From contig NZ_WEGH01000005.1 in NCBI RefSeq assembly GCF_009604375.1, positions 1-64,000 on the forward strand: a stretch of 64,000 nucleotides of DNA, given 5' to 3'. This stretch comes from Actinomadura macrotermitis (GTDB lineage: Bacteria > Actinomycetota > Actinomycetes > Streptosporangiales > Streptosporangiaceae). Position 1 is the first letter of the stretch. Every line of letters starts with the position of its first letter. Under the pieces are notes generated by a model, which was given only the letters and a program-made list of their open reading frames with translations, had not been told where the DNA came from and ran no database searches. A program made the position numbers and the translations under genes. Positions 1 through 7,754 of the stretch are shown here, in pieces.

Positions 1-118
1 GTTCGGTGGTTTTGGCGAAGGGGAAACACCCGGTCCCATCCCGAACCCGGAAGTTAAGCCCTTCAGCGCCGATGGTACTGCACGGGGGACCGTGTGGGAG
101 AGTAGGACACCGCCGGAC
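1..118 (+). rRNA. rrf: 5S ribosomal RNA
   Basis: This is a complete 5S rRNA gene and the last gene of an rRNA operon whose 16S and 23S genes lie upstream of the window. The 5' end (GTTCGGTGG) pairs with the 3' end (CCGCCGGAC) to form helix I, allowing wobble pairs. The conserved internal segments CCCATCCCGAACCCGGAAGT and GCGCCGATGGTACTG are present. The length of about 118 nt is normal for actinobacteria. A strong hairpin follows at once. Confidence 0.97.
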
Positions 119-126
119 TCATATTG

Positions 127-162
127 GTCGAGGGTCGCCTCAATTCTGGGGCGGCCCTCGAC
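127..162 (+). terminator. rRNA operon terminator hairpin
   Basis: A 13-bp stem with one G-T wobble (127-139 pairing with 150-162) starts 9 nt after the 5S gene. There is no clear T-tract, as is common in actinobacteria. It probably ends the rRNA transcript. Confidence 0.75.
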
Positions 163-231
163 GCATGTCCCAGGTCAGCCAGCAAAGTAGGCTGCAAGGG
201 TCCGTAGAACCATCGAGAACAGTGACGGAAC

Positions 232-3003
232 GTGATGAGCGCGGAAGAGGACGGCCGCAGCGACGACAACCGCGGGCGGCGTGGCAAGGACGGCAAGGGC
301 GGTACGCCCTTCCGTCAGGGGGGCAACGCTCGCGGCGGTGCGGGGGGCGCCGGTGCTCGTAAGGGCGGCGGTCCTCGTGGAGGCGCGCCTCGTGCCGGTG
401 GACCGCAGGCCGGCCGGGGGCGGCCGGGTGCGGACTCGGGACGTTCGGGTGGCCGGCCCTTCTCCGGCGGCGGTTCCGGCGGTGGCTGGCGGGATCGTCA
501 GGAGGGCGGCCCGCGCGGACAGCGCGACGACCGTCCGGGACGTCCCGGTGGCCAGCGTGACGACCGCGGGCAGAGCCGTCCCTTCAACCGGTCCGACGAC
601 CGCCGTGGAGAGTCCGGCGGTCCTCGCTCCGATGAGCGTGGCGGACGTGGCTTCGGCGGCCCGCGCGGTTCGCGTCCCGAAGGCGGCCAGGGAGAGCGTC
701 GTTTCCAGAGCCGGGACGACCGGCGGTCGGGCCCGGGCGGCAGCGGCCGTGACGACCGACGCACCGGCTTCCAGGGGCGCGATGACCGCCGTTCCGGTCC
801 AGGCGCCGGCGGTTCGGGCTACGGAGCCGGCCGCGATGACCGTCGCTCTGGCGGCTCCGGCTTCCAGGGGCGTGACGATCGCCGTTCCGGTCCGGGTGGC
901 GGTGATGATCGTCGTTCCGGTGGTTCCGGTTTCCAGGGGCGTCGTGATGATCGGCGTCCTGGCCAGTTCAACGGTGAGCGCGGCTCTGGCGGTTACCAGG
1001 GTCGTGACGACCGTCGGTCCGGTCCGGGTGCCGGCGGTTCCGGTTATGGCGGTGGCCGTGATGACCGTCGTTCCGGCGGCTATCAGGGTCGTGACGACCG
1101 TCGCTCGGGTCCAGGTGCCGGTGGTTACGGTGGCGGTCGTGATGACCGTCGTTCCGGCGGTTACCAGGGTCGTGACGATCGCCGGTCCGGTCCGGGTGCC
1201 GGCGGTTCCGGTTATGGCGGTGGCCGTGACGATCGCCGTTCCGGCGGCTATCAGGGTCGTGACGACCGTCGTTCGGGTCCGGGTGCCGGTGGCGATGATC
1301 GTCGTTCCGGTGGCTCTGGTTTCCAGGGGCGTCGTGATGATCGGCGTCCTGGCCAGTTCAACGGTGAGCGCGGCTCCGGTGGCTACCAGAGGCGCGACGA
1401 CCGTCGGCCCGGCGGTTTCCAGGGGCGTGACGACCGGCGGTCCAGTGGTCCCCGGTCCGAGGACCGGCGTCCCGGCGGCTTCCGGCAGGACCGGGAGCCG
1501 GGGCAGCGTTCCGGCTACCAGGGTGGCCGCGATGACCGCGGCGCAGGCCGTCCGGGGCAGGAGAGGGGCTCCGAGCAGCGTCCCGGTTACGAAGGACGCC
1601 GCGACGACCGCGGTTCCGGTGGTTTCCAGGGCCGCGACGACCGCCGTCCCCCTCGCTCCGGCGGTTACCAGGGGCGTGACGACCGTCGTTCCGGTGGCTC
1701 CGGTTTCCAGGGCCGTCGTGACGACCGCGGGTCCGAGCAGCGTTCCGGCGGATCGGGCTACCAGGGACGCCGCGATGAGCGGCGGCCGGGGCGGCCCGGT
1801 CAGGAGCGCGGGGCCGGTGGCCGTCGCTTCGAGGGCGGCCGTGACGACCGTGACCGGGGACGTCGTCCCCAGGACGGCGGCGGGCGTTCCTACGGGCCGC
1901 CGCGGGATCGTTCCGCGCAGGACCGTGAGTCGACGGCGCCCAAGCACGACGACCCGGTGCTGCCCGACGAGGTGACCGGCGAGGAGCTGGACGCGGACGC
2001 CCGCGCCGAGCTGCGCACGCTGCCCAAGGACCTGGCGGCCCGGGTGGCCCGCCACCTGGTCATGGCGGGACAGCTGGCGGAGGACGACCCCGAGCTGGCC
2101 TACAAGCACGCCCGTGCCGCTCGCCGGCTGGCCTCGCGGGTCGGTCTCGTCCGGGAGGCCGCGGGACTGGCGGCGTACTACGCCGGCGAGTGGGCCGAGG
2201 CCCTCGCGGAGCTGCGTGCGGCCCGCCGCCTGAGCACCGGCGAGGACGCCTACCTGCCGGTGATGGCGGACTGCGAGCGCGGCCTGGGCCGTCCCGAGCG
2301 CGCTCTGGACCTGGTCAAGTCGCCCGACGCCGCCAAGCTGGACCAGGAGGGGCTCGTCGAGCTGCGCATGGTCGAGTCGGGCGTCCGCCGCGACCTCGGC
2401 CAGCTCGACGCCGCCGTGGTGACGCTGCAGATCCCCGAGCTGCGTGACCGGCGGCTGCGCCCCTGGTCGGCGCGGTTGTTCTACGCCTACGCCGATGCGC
2501 TGGCCGAGGCCGGCCGTGAGAGCGAGGCGTCGGACTGGTTCGCCCGCGCCGCCGCCGCCGACCGCGACGGCGAGACCGACGCGGCCGAGCGGTACGCCGA
2601 GCTGGAGGGGCTGGAGATCCTCGACACCGAGGAAGACGAGCTCACCGAGCCGGCGGCGGCCGTCGAGGACGAGCCGGGCACCGAGGCCGCGGCCGAGCAG
2701 GGCGCGGAGTCCGAGGACGAGCAGGACGCCGAGGGCATCGAGGCCGCGGTCGAGCAGGACACGGAGCTCGAGGACGAGCCGGACACCGAGGACGTCGCGG
2801 GCGAGGAGCCCGTCGAGGCGGCCGAGGAGAAGGTGGAGCCGAAGCCCGAGCCGGCGGACCCGATGGCCATCGAGTTCAAGGCGGCGGAGCCCACCGAGGT
2901 CGAGACTCCCGAGGCCCCGGAGGCGCCAGGCGCGCCGGTGGTCTTCCTGGAGCCCTCGCAGTCGGACGAGGGCACCAAGCCCCAGGCCGACGACGACAAG
3001 TAG
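232..3003 (+). CDS. Arg/Asp/Gly-repeat, TPR-like and acidic-tail protein
   Basis: The function is not established. The protein has about 923 residues in three parts. Residues 1-570 are a disordered, very basic/acidic mixed region built from repeats of the type GRDDRRSGG(Y/F)QG, resembling RGG boxes of RNA-binding proteins. Residues 580-800 form a helical repeat region of TPR character, with alternating A/L/Y positions and segments such as DPELAYKHARAARRLASRVG. Residues 800-923 are very rich in Glu and Asp. It starts at GTG 232 or ATG 235, right after the rRNA operon and its terminator, and is followed by a strong hairpin, so it is probably a single-gene unit. The TPR part resembles actinobacterial proteins annotated only as tetratricopeptide repeat protein. 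RNA or ribosome binding is inferred from the RGG-like arm and location, not shown. The repeat region uses many T-ending codons (CGT, GGT, GAT), unlike its neighbours. Confidence 0.85.
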   Translation: MMSAEEDGRSDDNRGRRGKDGKGGTPFRQGGNARGGAGGAGARKGGGPRGGAPRAGGPQAGRGRPGADSGRSGGRPFSGGGSGGGWRDRQEGGPRGQRDDRPGRPGGQRDDRGQSRPFNRSDDRRGESGGPRSDERGGRGFGGPRGSRPEGGQGERRFQSRDDRRSGPGGSGRDDRRTGFQGRDDRRSGPGAGGSGYGAGRDDRRSGGSGFQGRDDRRSGPGGGDDRRSGGSGFQGRRDDRRPGQFNGERGSGGYQGRDDRRSGPGAGGSGYGGGRDDRRSGGYQGRDDRRSGPGAGGYGGGRDDRRSGGYQGRDDRRSGPGAGGSGYGGGRDDRRSGGYQGRDDRRSGPGAGGDDRRSGGSGFQGRRDDRRPGQFNGERGSGGYQRRDDRRPGGFQGRDDRRSSGPRSEDRRPGGFRQDREPGQRSGYQGGRDDRGAGRPGQERGSEQRPGYEGRRDDRGSGGFQGRDDRRPPRSGGYQGRDDRRSGGSGFQGRRDDRGSEQRSGGSGYQGRRDERRPGRPGQERGAGGRRFEGGRDDRDRGRRPQDGGGRSYGPPRDRSAQDRESTAPKHDDPVLPDEVTGEELDADARAELRTLPKDLAARVARHLVMAGQLAEDDPELAYKHARAARRLASRVGLVREAAGLAAYYAGEWAEALAELRAARRLSTGEDAYLPVMADCERGLGRPERALDLVKSPDAAKLDQEGLVELRMVESGVRRDLGQLDAAVVTLQIPELRDRRLRPWSARLFYAYADALAEAGRESEASDWFARAAAADRDGETDAAERYAELEGLEILDTEEDELTEPAAAVEDEPGTEAAAEQGAESEDEQDAEGIEAAVEQDTELEDEPDTEDVAGEEPVEAAEEKVEPKPEPADPMAIEFKAAEPTEVETPEAPEAPGAPVVFLEPSQSDEGTKPQADDDK
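760..1400 (+). repeat. Degenerate in-frame tandem repeat region
   Basis: Units of about 24-90 bp encode RDDRRSG-type peptides. A block of about 100 bp starting near 899 recurs with only a few changes starting near 1289. The offset is 390 bp, exactly 130 codons. Both copies encode the peptide GFQGRRDDRRPGQFNGERG. The array keeps the reading frame, so it is a coding repeat, and it is prone to slippage or recombination. Confidence 0.85.
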
Positions 3004-3038
3004 CACACAGGAGCGAAGCCCCCTGGAGGGGCATGCAG

Positions 3039-3075
3039 AGCGGGGTCGCCGGATTCGTCCGGCGGCCCCGCTTTG
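3039..3075 (+). terminator. Intrinsic terminator, bidirectional position
   Basis: AGCGGGG at 3039-3045 pairs with CCCCGCT at 3066-3072. TCGCCGGA at 3046-3053 pairs with TCCGGCGG at 3058-3065 around a TTCG loop. A short T-run follows. It lies between convergent genes. Confidence 0.85.
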
Positions 3076-3161
3076 TCGTATGCGGATGCCGTTCGGCTGA
3101 GGGCGGCTGGTAGGTGTGCGGGGCCGAGGCGGCGTCGTTCTGATCGACCGGGCGGGACGGG

Positions 3162-4100
3162 TCAGGCGTGACGGTTCAGGGCGTGCATGATCCCGGCGAC
3201 GTTGCTCTCCGCGCCGTTCAGCACCTCGTACTTGGCGGCGAGTTCGGGGTCGGCGCCTTCCCGCGTGATCGCGTAGCGCTCGTCGGTGCGGTCGCGGACC
3301 ATCGCGACGGCGTGGTCCAGCTCCAGATCCTGGTCCCGGGCGTCCCGTACGGCGTCCACCCAGACGCGCAGTTCCTCGGCGGAGCGGTCGAGGGTGTCGG
3401 TGACCTCGTCGACGGGGCCGTAGTGGGCGAACAGCAGGCGCTGCGGCTGCAGGGAGCCGAACCGGCGCAGTGAGCCGAGCGCGGTGTCCAGGTCGAAGTC
3501 CGGTGGCGGGGTGGCGGGCCGCACGTCGGCGGTCTCGGGGATGTAGATGCCCGCCGCGTCCCCGACGTACAGGTCTCCGGTCGCGGAGTCCATCAGGCCG
3601 ACGTGGTGCTTGGCGTGCCCGGGGGAGTGGTACGACTCCAGGCGCCGTCCGCCGCCGAGGTCGATCACGCCGGTGTCGTCGACCGCCCGGATGCGCGCCG
3701 CGTCGGTCGGCTTCAGCTCCCCGAACAGCGTGTCGAGCCGGTCGCCGTACACCATGCGGGCGCTGCGCATCAGCCGTTCGGGGGCGGCCAGGTGGCGGGC
3801 GCCCTTCTCGTGCACGACCACCTCGGCGCCGGGGTACATCCCGGCGATGTCGCCGACGCCGCCCGCGTGGTCGAGGTGGATGTGCGTGACCACCACGGTC
3901 GCCAGGTCGGCGGCGCCGACGCCGAGCTCGGTGAGCGCCGCCTGGACCACCGGGGCCGAACCCGCGGTGCCCGGCTCCACCAGGCACGGCCGGTCGGACA
4001 GGATGAGATAGCCGGCGGTGACCCCGGTGTATCCGGCCATCCGCGTGTCGATCTCGTAGACGTCCCCGCCGAGCGGCCTGATCGTGGTCCTGGTGTCCAT
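3162..4100 (-). CDS. MBL-fold metallo-hydrolase
   Basis: This is a 312-residue cytoplasmic protein of the metallo-beta-lactamase superfamily, glyoxalase II-like branch. The metal-binding motif HIHLDH is at residues 73-78, and later GHA(K)HH, GDA and FAHYG segments supply the remaining ligands. Members hydrolyse thioesters or other esters; the substrate here is unknown. The start chosen is ATG 4100 (MDTRTTIRPLGG), because the family N-terminus aligns there and the longer reading frame runs through the divergent SSB-like gene. A perfect DnaA-box sequence and a GATAAC -10-like element lie just upstream. It is convergent with the repeat protein. Confidence 0.88.
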   Translation of the reverse strand: MDTRTTIRPLGGDVYEIDTRMAGYTGVTAGYLILSDRPCLVEPGTAGSAPVVQAALTELGVGAADLATVVVTHIHLDHAGGVGDIAGMYPGAEVVVHEKGARHLAAPERLMRSARMVYGDRLDTLFGELKPTDAARIRAVDDTGVIDLGGGRRLESYHSPGHAKHHVGLMDSATGDLYVGDAAGIYIPETADVRPATPPPDFDLDTALGSLRRFGSLQPQRLLFAHYGPVDEVTDTLDRSAEELRVWVDAVRDARDQDLELDHAVAMVRDRTDERYAITREGADPELAAKYEVLNGAESNVAGIMHALNRHA

Positions 4101-4128
4101 CACCCGATCATGCCGCCGCCGCGCGAGG

Positions 4129-4137
4129 TTATCCACA
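4129..4137. promoter_or_regulatory. DnaA-box-like 9-mer
   Basis: TTATCCACA matches the strict DnaA box consensus. It is a single copy in the 105-bp divergent intergenic region between the MBL hydrolase and the SSB-like gene. On the minus strand it overlaps a GATAAC element. Function is unproven; one 9-mer can occur by chance. Confidence 0.4.
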
Positions 4138-4205
4138 GTTGCGGACGGGCCTTCCGTCGGCCTGGCCCGGTCCCCGATCGTGGACGTGACGGAGAGGAGC
4201 AGAAC

Positions 4206-4559
4206 ATGACCCGTTCGCATGTCAACACCGTCGTCCTCGTCGGCAGGCTCGCCGAGGATCCGGCCCGCCGTCCGCTGGCGGCCGGCGGGGAGGTCGTCTC
4301 GTGGCGGCTGATCGTCGACCGGCCGGGCTCGGGCGATGGGCGCCATGTGGTGGACGCCCTCGCGTGCTGCACTTTCGAGCCCGGTGTCGGGGGCCGCACC
4401 GCCACCTGGCGGAAGGGGGACCTGATCCAGGTGCGCGGTTCGCTGCGGCGCCGCTTCTGGGGCGTCGACGAGGTGCGCCGCAGCCGGCACGAGGTGGAGG
4501 TCTACGAGGCCGCACAGCTCTTCGAAGAGCAGGCCGGGTCTCCACGGGGTCCTGACTGA
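4206..4559 (+). CDS. Single-stranded DNA-binding protein, short SSB-like paralogue
   Basis: The product is a 117-residue OB-fold protein of the SSB family. Its N-terminus NTVVLVGRLAEDPARRPL is the hallmark of SSB strand 1, followed by VSWRLIVDRPG and by KGDLIQVRGSLRRRFW, the usual GD.V.V.G.L element. It is shorter than replicative SSB, which has about 160-200 residues in actinobacteria. It ends in SPRGPD without the acidic DDDIPF-type tip that recruits partner proteins. It is therefore probably an accessory SSB (recombination or competence-type), not the essential one. A GGAG ribosome binding site lies 10 nt before ATG 4206. Confidence 0.85.
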   Translation: MTRSHVNTVVLVGRLAEDPARRPLAAGGEVVSWRLIVDRPGSGDGRHVVDALACCTFEPGVGGRTATWRKGDLIQVRGSLRRRFWGVDEVRRSRHEVEVYEAAQLFEEQAGSPRGPD

Positions 4560-4635
4560 GCCGGACGCCTTCTTCGAGGGCGGAAAGCCGGCGGCCATAG
4601 GAGGGGAAGGAGGCTCCGGGAAAAGGGTGCCTCGG

Positions 4636-4650
4636 TAGATTCGCCCTGTG
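4636..4650 (+). promoter_or_regulatory. -10 element of a probable leaderless transcript
   Basis: TAGATT at 4636-4641 is followed by six bases and then the GTG start at 4648. That places the transcription start at or next to the start codon. No ribosome binding site is present at the usual distance. Confidence 0.45.
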
Positions 4651-5481
4651 CTCGACTACGACCGTGAAGCCCCGGTTTACGACGCGACGCGCGGCGGTGA
4701 CGCACGGGCCCGGGCGGCGGAGGCCGCCATTGAGCCGCTGTTGCCGGCGGACACGGTGACGATCATCGATGTCGCCTGCGGCACGGGCATCGTGACCAGG
4801 AGGTTCGCGCGGCCTGGACGACGGGTGGCCGGGGTCGACCTGTCGGCCGGGATGCTCTCCGTGGCCGCCGGATCGCTCGGCGGGCGGGTGCTGATCGGTG
4901 ACGCGCGGCGGATGCCCCTGGCCGACGGGTCGGCCGACGCCGTTCTGATGGTCTGGCTCTTGCACATGCTGGGTCCGGAGGACTGCGCGGAGACGCTGGC
5001 GGAGGCGGCGCGGCTGCTGAGGCCCGGCGGGGTGCTCATCACGACCGTGGACAAGAACGCCGCTGACTTCGCGGTGGCCAGTGACGTCTCCTCCTTGCTC
5101 AAAGAGGTGGCGGACGCCGCCGTGCCGGGACGGCCGGACGCCGCCGAACAGGTCGTCTCGCAGGCGGGCAAGGCCGGGCTCGTCGTCGATGGAGAGGGAG
5201 AGTTCGTCGGAGTGGGGCAAGGGAGAAGCCCCAGGGCGTGGAGCCGTGCGCTCGATCGGCGCGGGTACGCATGGATGGCCGCCACGGATCCCGACGTCAC
5301 CACTGAGCTGAGCCGGCGGCTTCTGCGGTTGCCGGACCCGGACGTCCCGCGCCCGGATCCGCGCTACCGGTTGCTGCGCTTCGCCAAGCCCGCCGACCCG
5401 GATTCGCGCCGGGGAGGGGGTAGGGCGGCGGTAGGGTCGGTGGTGATCGACTTTCTGGCCGAAGGCACTGTGCGCACATGA
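4648..5481 (+). CDS. Class I SAM-dependent methyltransferase
   Basis: This 277-residue protein has a Rossmann-fold methyltransferase domain. Motif I (IIDVACGTGIVTRRF) is near residues 39-53, the acidic residue after strand 2 is in AGVDLSAGML, and motif IV/post-I elements (LIGDARRMPLADGSADAVLMVWLLHML) follow. This is the UbiE/COQ5-like Methyltransf_11 type. The substrate is unknown. The GTG start at 4648 fits the family start LDYDREAPVYD and a -10 element just upstream. Its TGA overlaps the ATG of the ferredoxin-like gene by 4 nt, so the two are translationally coupled. Confidence 0.88.
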   Translation: MLDYDREAPVYDATRGGDARARAAEAAIEPLLPADTVTIIDVACGTGIVTRRFARPGRRVAGVDLSAGMLSVAAGSLGGRVLIGDARRMPLADGSADAVLMVWLLHMLGPEDCAETLAEAARLLRPGGVLITTVDKNAADFAVASDVSSLLKEVADAAVPGRPDAAEQVVSQAGKAGLVVDGEGEFVGVGQGRSPRAWSRALDRRGYAWMAATDPDVTTELSRRLLRLPDPDVPRPDPRYRLLRFAKPADPDSRRGGGRAAVGSVVIDFLAEGTVRT

Positions 5482-5828
5482 ACCTCCCCGTTCGGATCAC
5501 CGTTTGCCGTGACTGCTGCTGCGGCGGCCCGAAGGTGACCGGTGTCGACCACGACGCGCAGCGCGCCCGGCTGGCTCAGGTCGCGCCGGTGCGGATCTCG
5601 GGGTGCCTGGACGTCTGTGAGAAGGCCAACGTGATCGTGGTGCAGCCCTCGGCGGCCGGGCGGGCCGCGGGCGGGCGGCCGGTCTGGCTCGGGCTGGTCA
5701 ACGACGACGAGGCGGCCGAGGACATCGCGGGCTGGGTCCGGGCCGGCGGCCCCGGGGTGGCGCCGATGCCCGCCATTCTGGAGCTGTACGCCTTCTCGCC
5801 CTCGCGGCGGGTCCGGGCGCAGGTCTGA
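5478..5828 (+). CDS. (2Fe-2S) ferredoxin-like protein, thioredoxin fold
   Basis: This 116-residue protein resembles thioredoxin-like [2Fe-2S] ferredoxins. Cysteines are at residue 10, at 13-15 in the CRDCCCGG segment, and at 43 and 47 in GCLDVCEKANVIVV. This C..C plus C-x3-C layout is the cluster signature of the family. It probably carries electrons, and its partner is unknown. It overlaps the upstream methyltransferase gene by 4 nt (ATGA) and ends directly against the convergent DUF1015 gene. Confidence 0.85.
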   Translation: MNLPVRITVCRDCCCGGPKVTGVDHDAQRARLAQVAPVRISGCLDVCEKANVIVVQPSAAGRAAGGRPVWLGLVNDDEAAEDIAGWVRAGGPGVAPMPAILELYAFSPSRRVRAQV

Positions 5829-7148
5829 TCAGGCGTCCAGGTCCAGGACCCGCAGGACCAGGCCCGTGCGGGGCTTCGGGCCGAACGAGGTCGACTTGCG
5901 GGGGACGCGCTCGCCGGCGCCCGCGATGGCGATGACGTCCTCGACCGACAGCGGGTTCAAGATCACCGCGGTGCCGCCGGTGCGGCGGGCGCGGTCCACC
6001 GCCGCGGCCGGGTCGTCGTGCACGACCTCGACGCTGTGCTCGTCCTCGCTGATCCGCCAGAGGTCCCCGATGAGCAGCCGGTCCAGGACGGCGGTGTCCA
6101 GGCGGCGCAGCCGCTCGGAGTAGCCGGCCGGCATGGCGCGGGCCACCCGCACCGGGTGCGGGTCGGTGAGCAGGTGCAGCCGGTCGCCGCCGCCCAGCAG
6201 GAACGCCGGGCCGTCCGCGGACGCCAGTGCGGGCACGGCGGTGGCCAGGTCGGGGCACTCGGTGACCTGGAAGACGTCCCGGGCGCGCTCGACGGCGGCG
6301 GCGGGGTCCAGGCCGGGCAGGACGCGGTGGATGGCGCCGAGGTGCGGCGGGTAGCGGGTCGAGTCCACCAGCAGGGCGAGCCCTTGGTCCCAGGGGCCGG
6401 GACGGCCGCCGTGGCGGGCCTGCAGGGCGCGGTAGGTGGCGTAGCGGTGGTGGCCGTCGGCGATCAGGGCCTGGCGCGGACGCAGGTCGGCGGCGATGCG
6501 GTCCAGCAGGACCGGGTCGGTGATGCGCCACAGCCGGTGCACCAGGCCGTCCTGGGCGTGGAACTCCATCAGGGGGGTTCCGGCGGCGGTCCGGTCGACG
6601 ATGTCGGCGGCGTCCCCGCCGCCCGCGTAGACCAGGAAGATCGGCTCCAGGTTCGCGCCCGCCGCCGACATCAGCGCGAGCCGGTCGCGGACCGGCCCGG
6701 GGTAGACGTTCTCGTGCGGCAGCACGATCCCGTCGGCCTCCGCGCGCAGCCCGAGGGCGCCGATCAGGCCGCGCTGGCGGACCGCCGCGCCGTCCGCGGA
6801 CTCGTAGACGTACAGGGCGGCCTCGTCGTCGGCGGTCAGCGCCCCCTGCTCCAGCCAGCGGCGCAGCGTCCGGCCCGCCTCGGCGTAGCTGTCGCGCGGC
6901 AGGATCAGCCGGACGATGTTGTGCCCGTCGCCCTCCATCAGCCGGTCCAGCGCGGTCTCGTCGATGAGGTCGTACGGAGGGCTGGTGACCTGCGAGAGGT
7001 CGCCGACGACCCGCGGGTCGAAGCGCACCCCGCGGAAAGGGGCGAGTTCCAGCCCGGCGGCCCCGTCCGGGGTCGCCGAACCGAAGACCCGCGCGCTGAA
7101 CTCCTCCGGCCCGAGACCGGAGGGGAGATCGTCGTTCACTGTGGGCAT
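5829..7148 (-). CDS. DUF1015 family protein
   Basis: This 439-residue protein is a DUF1015 member. Recognisable blocks are APFRGVRFDP near residues 36-45, TSPPYDLIDE near 55-64, HNIVRLILPRD near 76-86, and the signature ADGHHRYATYR at about 230-240. The biochemical role of the family is unknown; the conserved GHHR block suggests an enzyme. The start chosen is ATG 7148 (MPTVNDDLPSG); the longer reading frame would extend through the divergent TPR gene. Its 3' end abuts the convergent ferredoxin-like gene. Confidence 0.85.
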   Translation of the reverse strand: MPTVNDDLPSGLGPEEFSARVFGSATPDGAAGLELAPFRGVRFDPRVVGDLSQVTSPPYDLIDETALDRLMEGDGHNIVRLILPRDSYAEAGRTLRRWLEQGALTADDEAALYVYESADGAAVRQRGLIGALGLRAEADGIVLPHENVYPGPVRDRLALMSAAGANLEPIFLVYAGGGDAADIVDRTAAGTPLMEFHAQDGLVHRLWRITDPVLLDRIAADLRPRQALIADGHHRYATYRALQARHGGRPGPWDQGLALLVDSTRYPPHLGAIHRVLPGLDPAAAVERARDVFQVTECPDLATAVPALASADGPAFLLGGGDRLHLLTDPHPVRVARAMPAGYSERLRRLDTAVLDRLLIGDLWRISEDEHSVEVVHDDPAAAVDRARRTGGTAVILNPLSVEDVIAIAGAGERVPRKSTSFGPKPRTGLVLRVLDLDA

Positions 7149-7220
7149 GCTAATCACCGGCGGGCGACCGCCTCGCGGGCGGGTACCGTCATAGTGATCG
7201 GAGTCCGAGGGGAGGTCCAT

Positions 7221-7646
7221 ATGAGTGGTGAAGGACCGGAGCGGGCGGAGGATTCCCCCGGCCACCCACAACCTGAGGGCGGGGTGTACGAGTGGTACAC
7301 CCGCGGCCTCGAGCTGATCCGGTCCGGCAGCCCGGCGGCGGCGCTGCAGCTCCTCGTCCGCGCCGCCGAGGCCGAGCCCTCTTCCCGCAGCATCCGCGAG
7401 GCCCTCGCGCGCGCCCAGTTCGGCGCGCGGCGGTTCCTGGAGGCCGCCGAGAGCTTCCGCTGGATCGTCGAGGACGACCCCGCCGAGGACTACGCGCTGT
7501 TCGGGCTCGGCCTGTCGCTGAGCCGGGCCGGCGACTTCGAGGGCGCGGTGGAGCACCTGGCGCTCGCGGTGGCGATGCGGCCCGACAACAAGGACTACGC
7601 CGAGGCGCTGCGGCACGTGCGGGCCACGCTCGCCGCGCGCCGATAA
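7221..7646 (+). CDS. TPR-repeat protein
   Basis: This 141-residue soluble protein consists mostly of TPR helices. Segments such as AALQLLVRAAEAEPSS, ALFGLGLSLSRAGDFEGAVEHL and AVAMRPDNKDYAEALRHV show the W/L-A-G-Y-A TPR pattern. Its position upstream of the HAD phosphatase/tlyA block corresponds to the small TPR gene Rv1691 of M. tuberculosis, so it is a conserved actinobacterial neighbour. A GGAGG site at 7211 fits ATG 7221. Its function as a scaffold is inferred. Confidence 0.85.
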   Translation: MSGEGPERAEDSPGHPQPEGGVYEWYTRGLELIRSGSPAAALQLLVRAAEAEPSSRSIREALARAQFGARRFLEAAESFRWIVEDDPAEDYALFGLGLSLSRAGDFEGAVEHLALAVAMRPDNKDYAEALRHVRATLAARR

Positions 7647-7674
7647 GGCGTGTTACATGGCTTTCGTCCGCTGC

Positions 7675-7696
7675 GGGCGGTGTCCGGACACCGCCC
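7675..7696. repeat. 22-bp perfect palindrome
   Basis: The 11-mer GGGCGGTGTCC is followed directly by its exact reverse complement with no spacer. It lies 29 bp after the TPR stop and 58 bp before the HAD phosphatase start. It could be a terminator stem or a dimeric repressor operator; zero spacing favours an operator or a cruciform-like element. Confidence 0.6.
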
Positions 7697-7754
7697 GGCG
7701 GACCGTGGCCCCGTGCGACCCCGCCCGGGAGCGCCCAACGACGAACGGAGACCG

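Noticed and set aside
760..1400. CRISPR-like array in the repeat region
   Set aside because: Repeats keep the reading frame, are of irregular length and have no constant unique spacers; they are coding tandem repeats.
175..3987. 1270-residue open frame on the minus strand
   Set aside because: It is the antisense of the Arg/Asp/Gly-repeat gene and of the GC-rich MBL gene. Its composition is a low-complexity shadow with no domain, and the plus-strand repeat gene has a clear TPR core.
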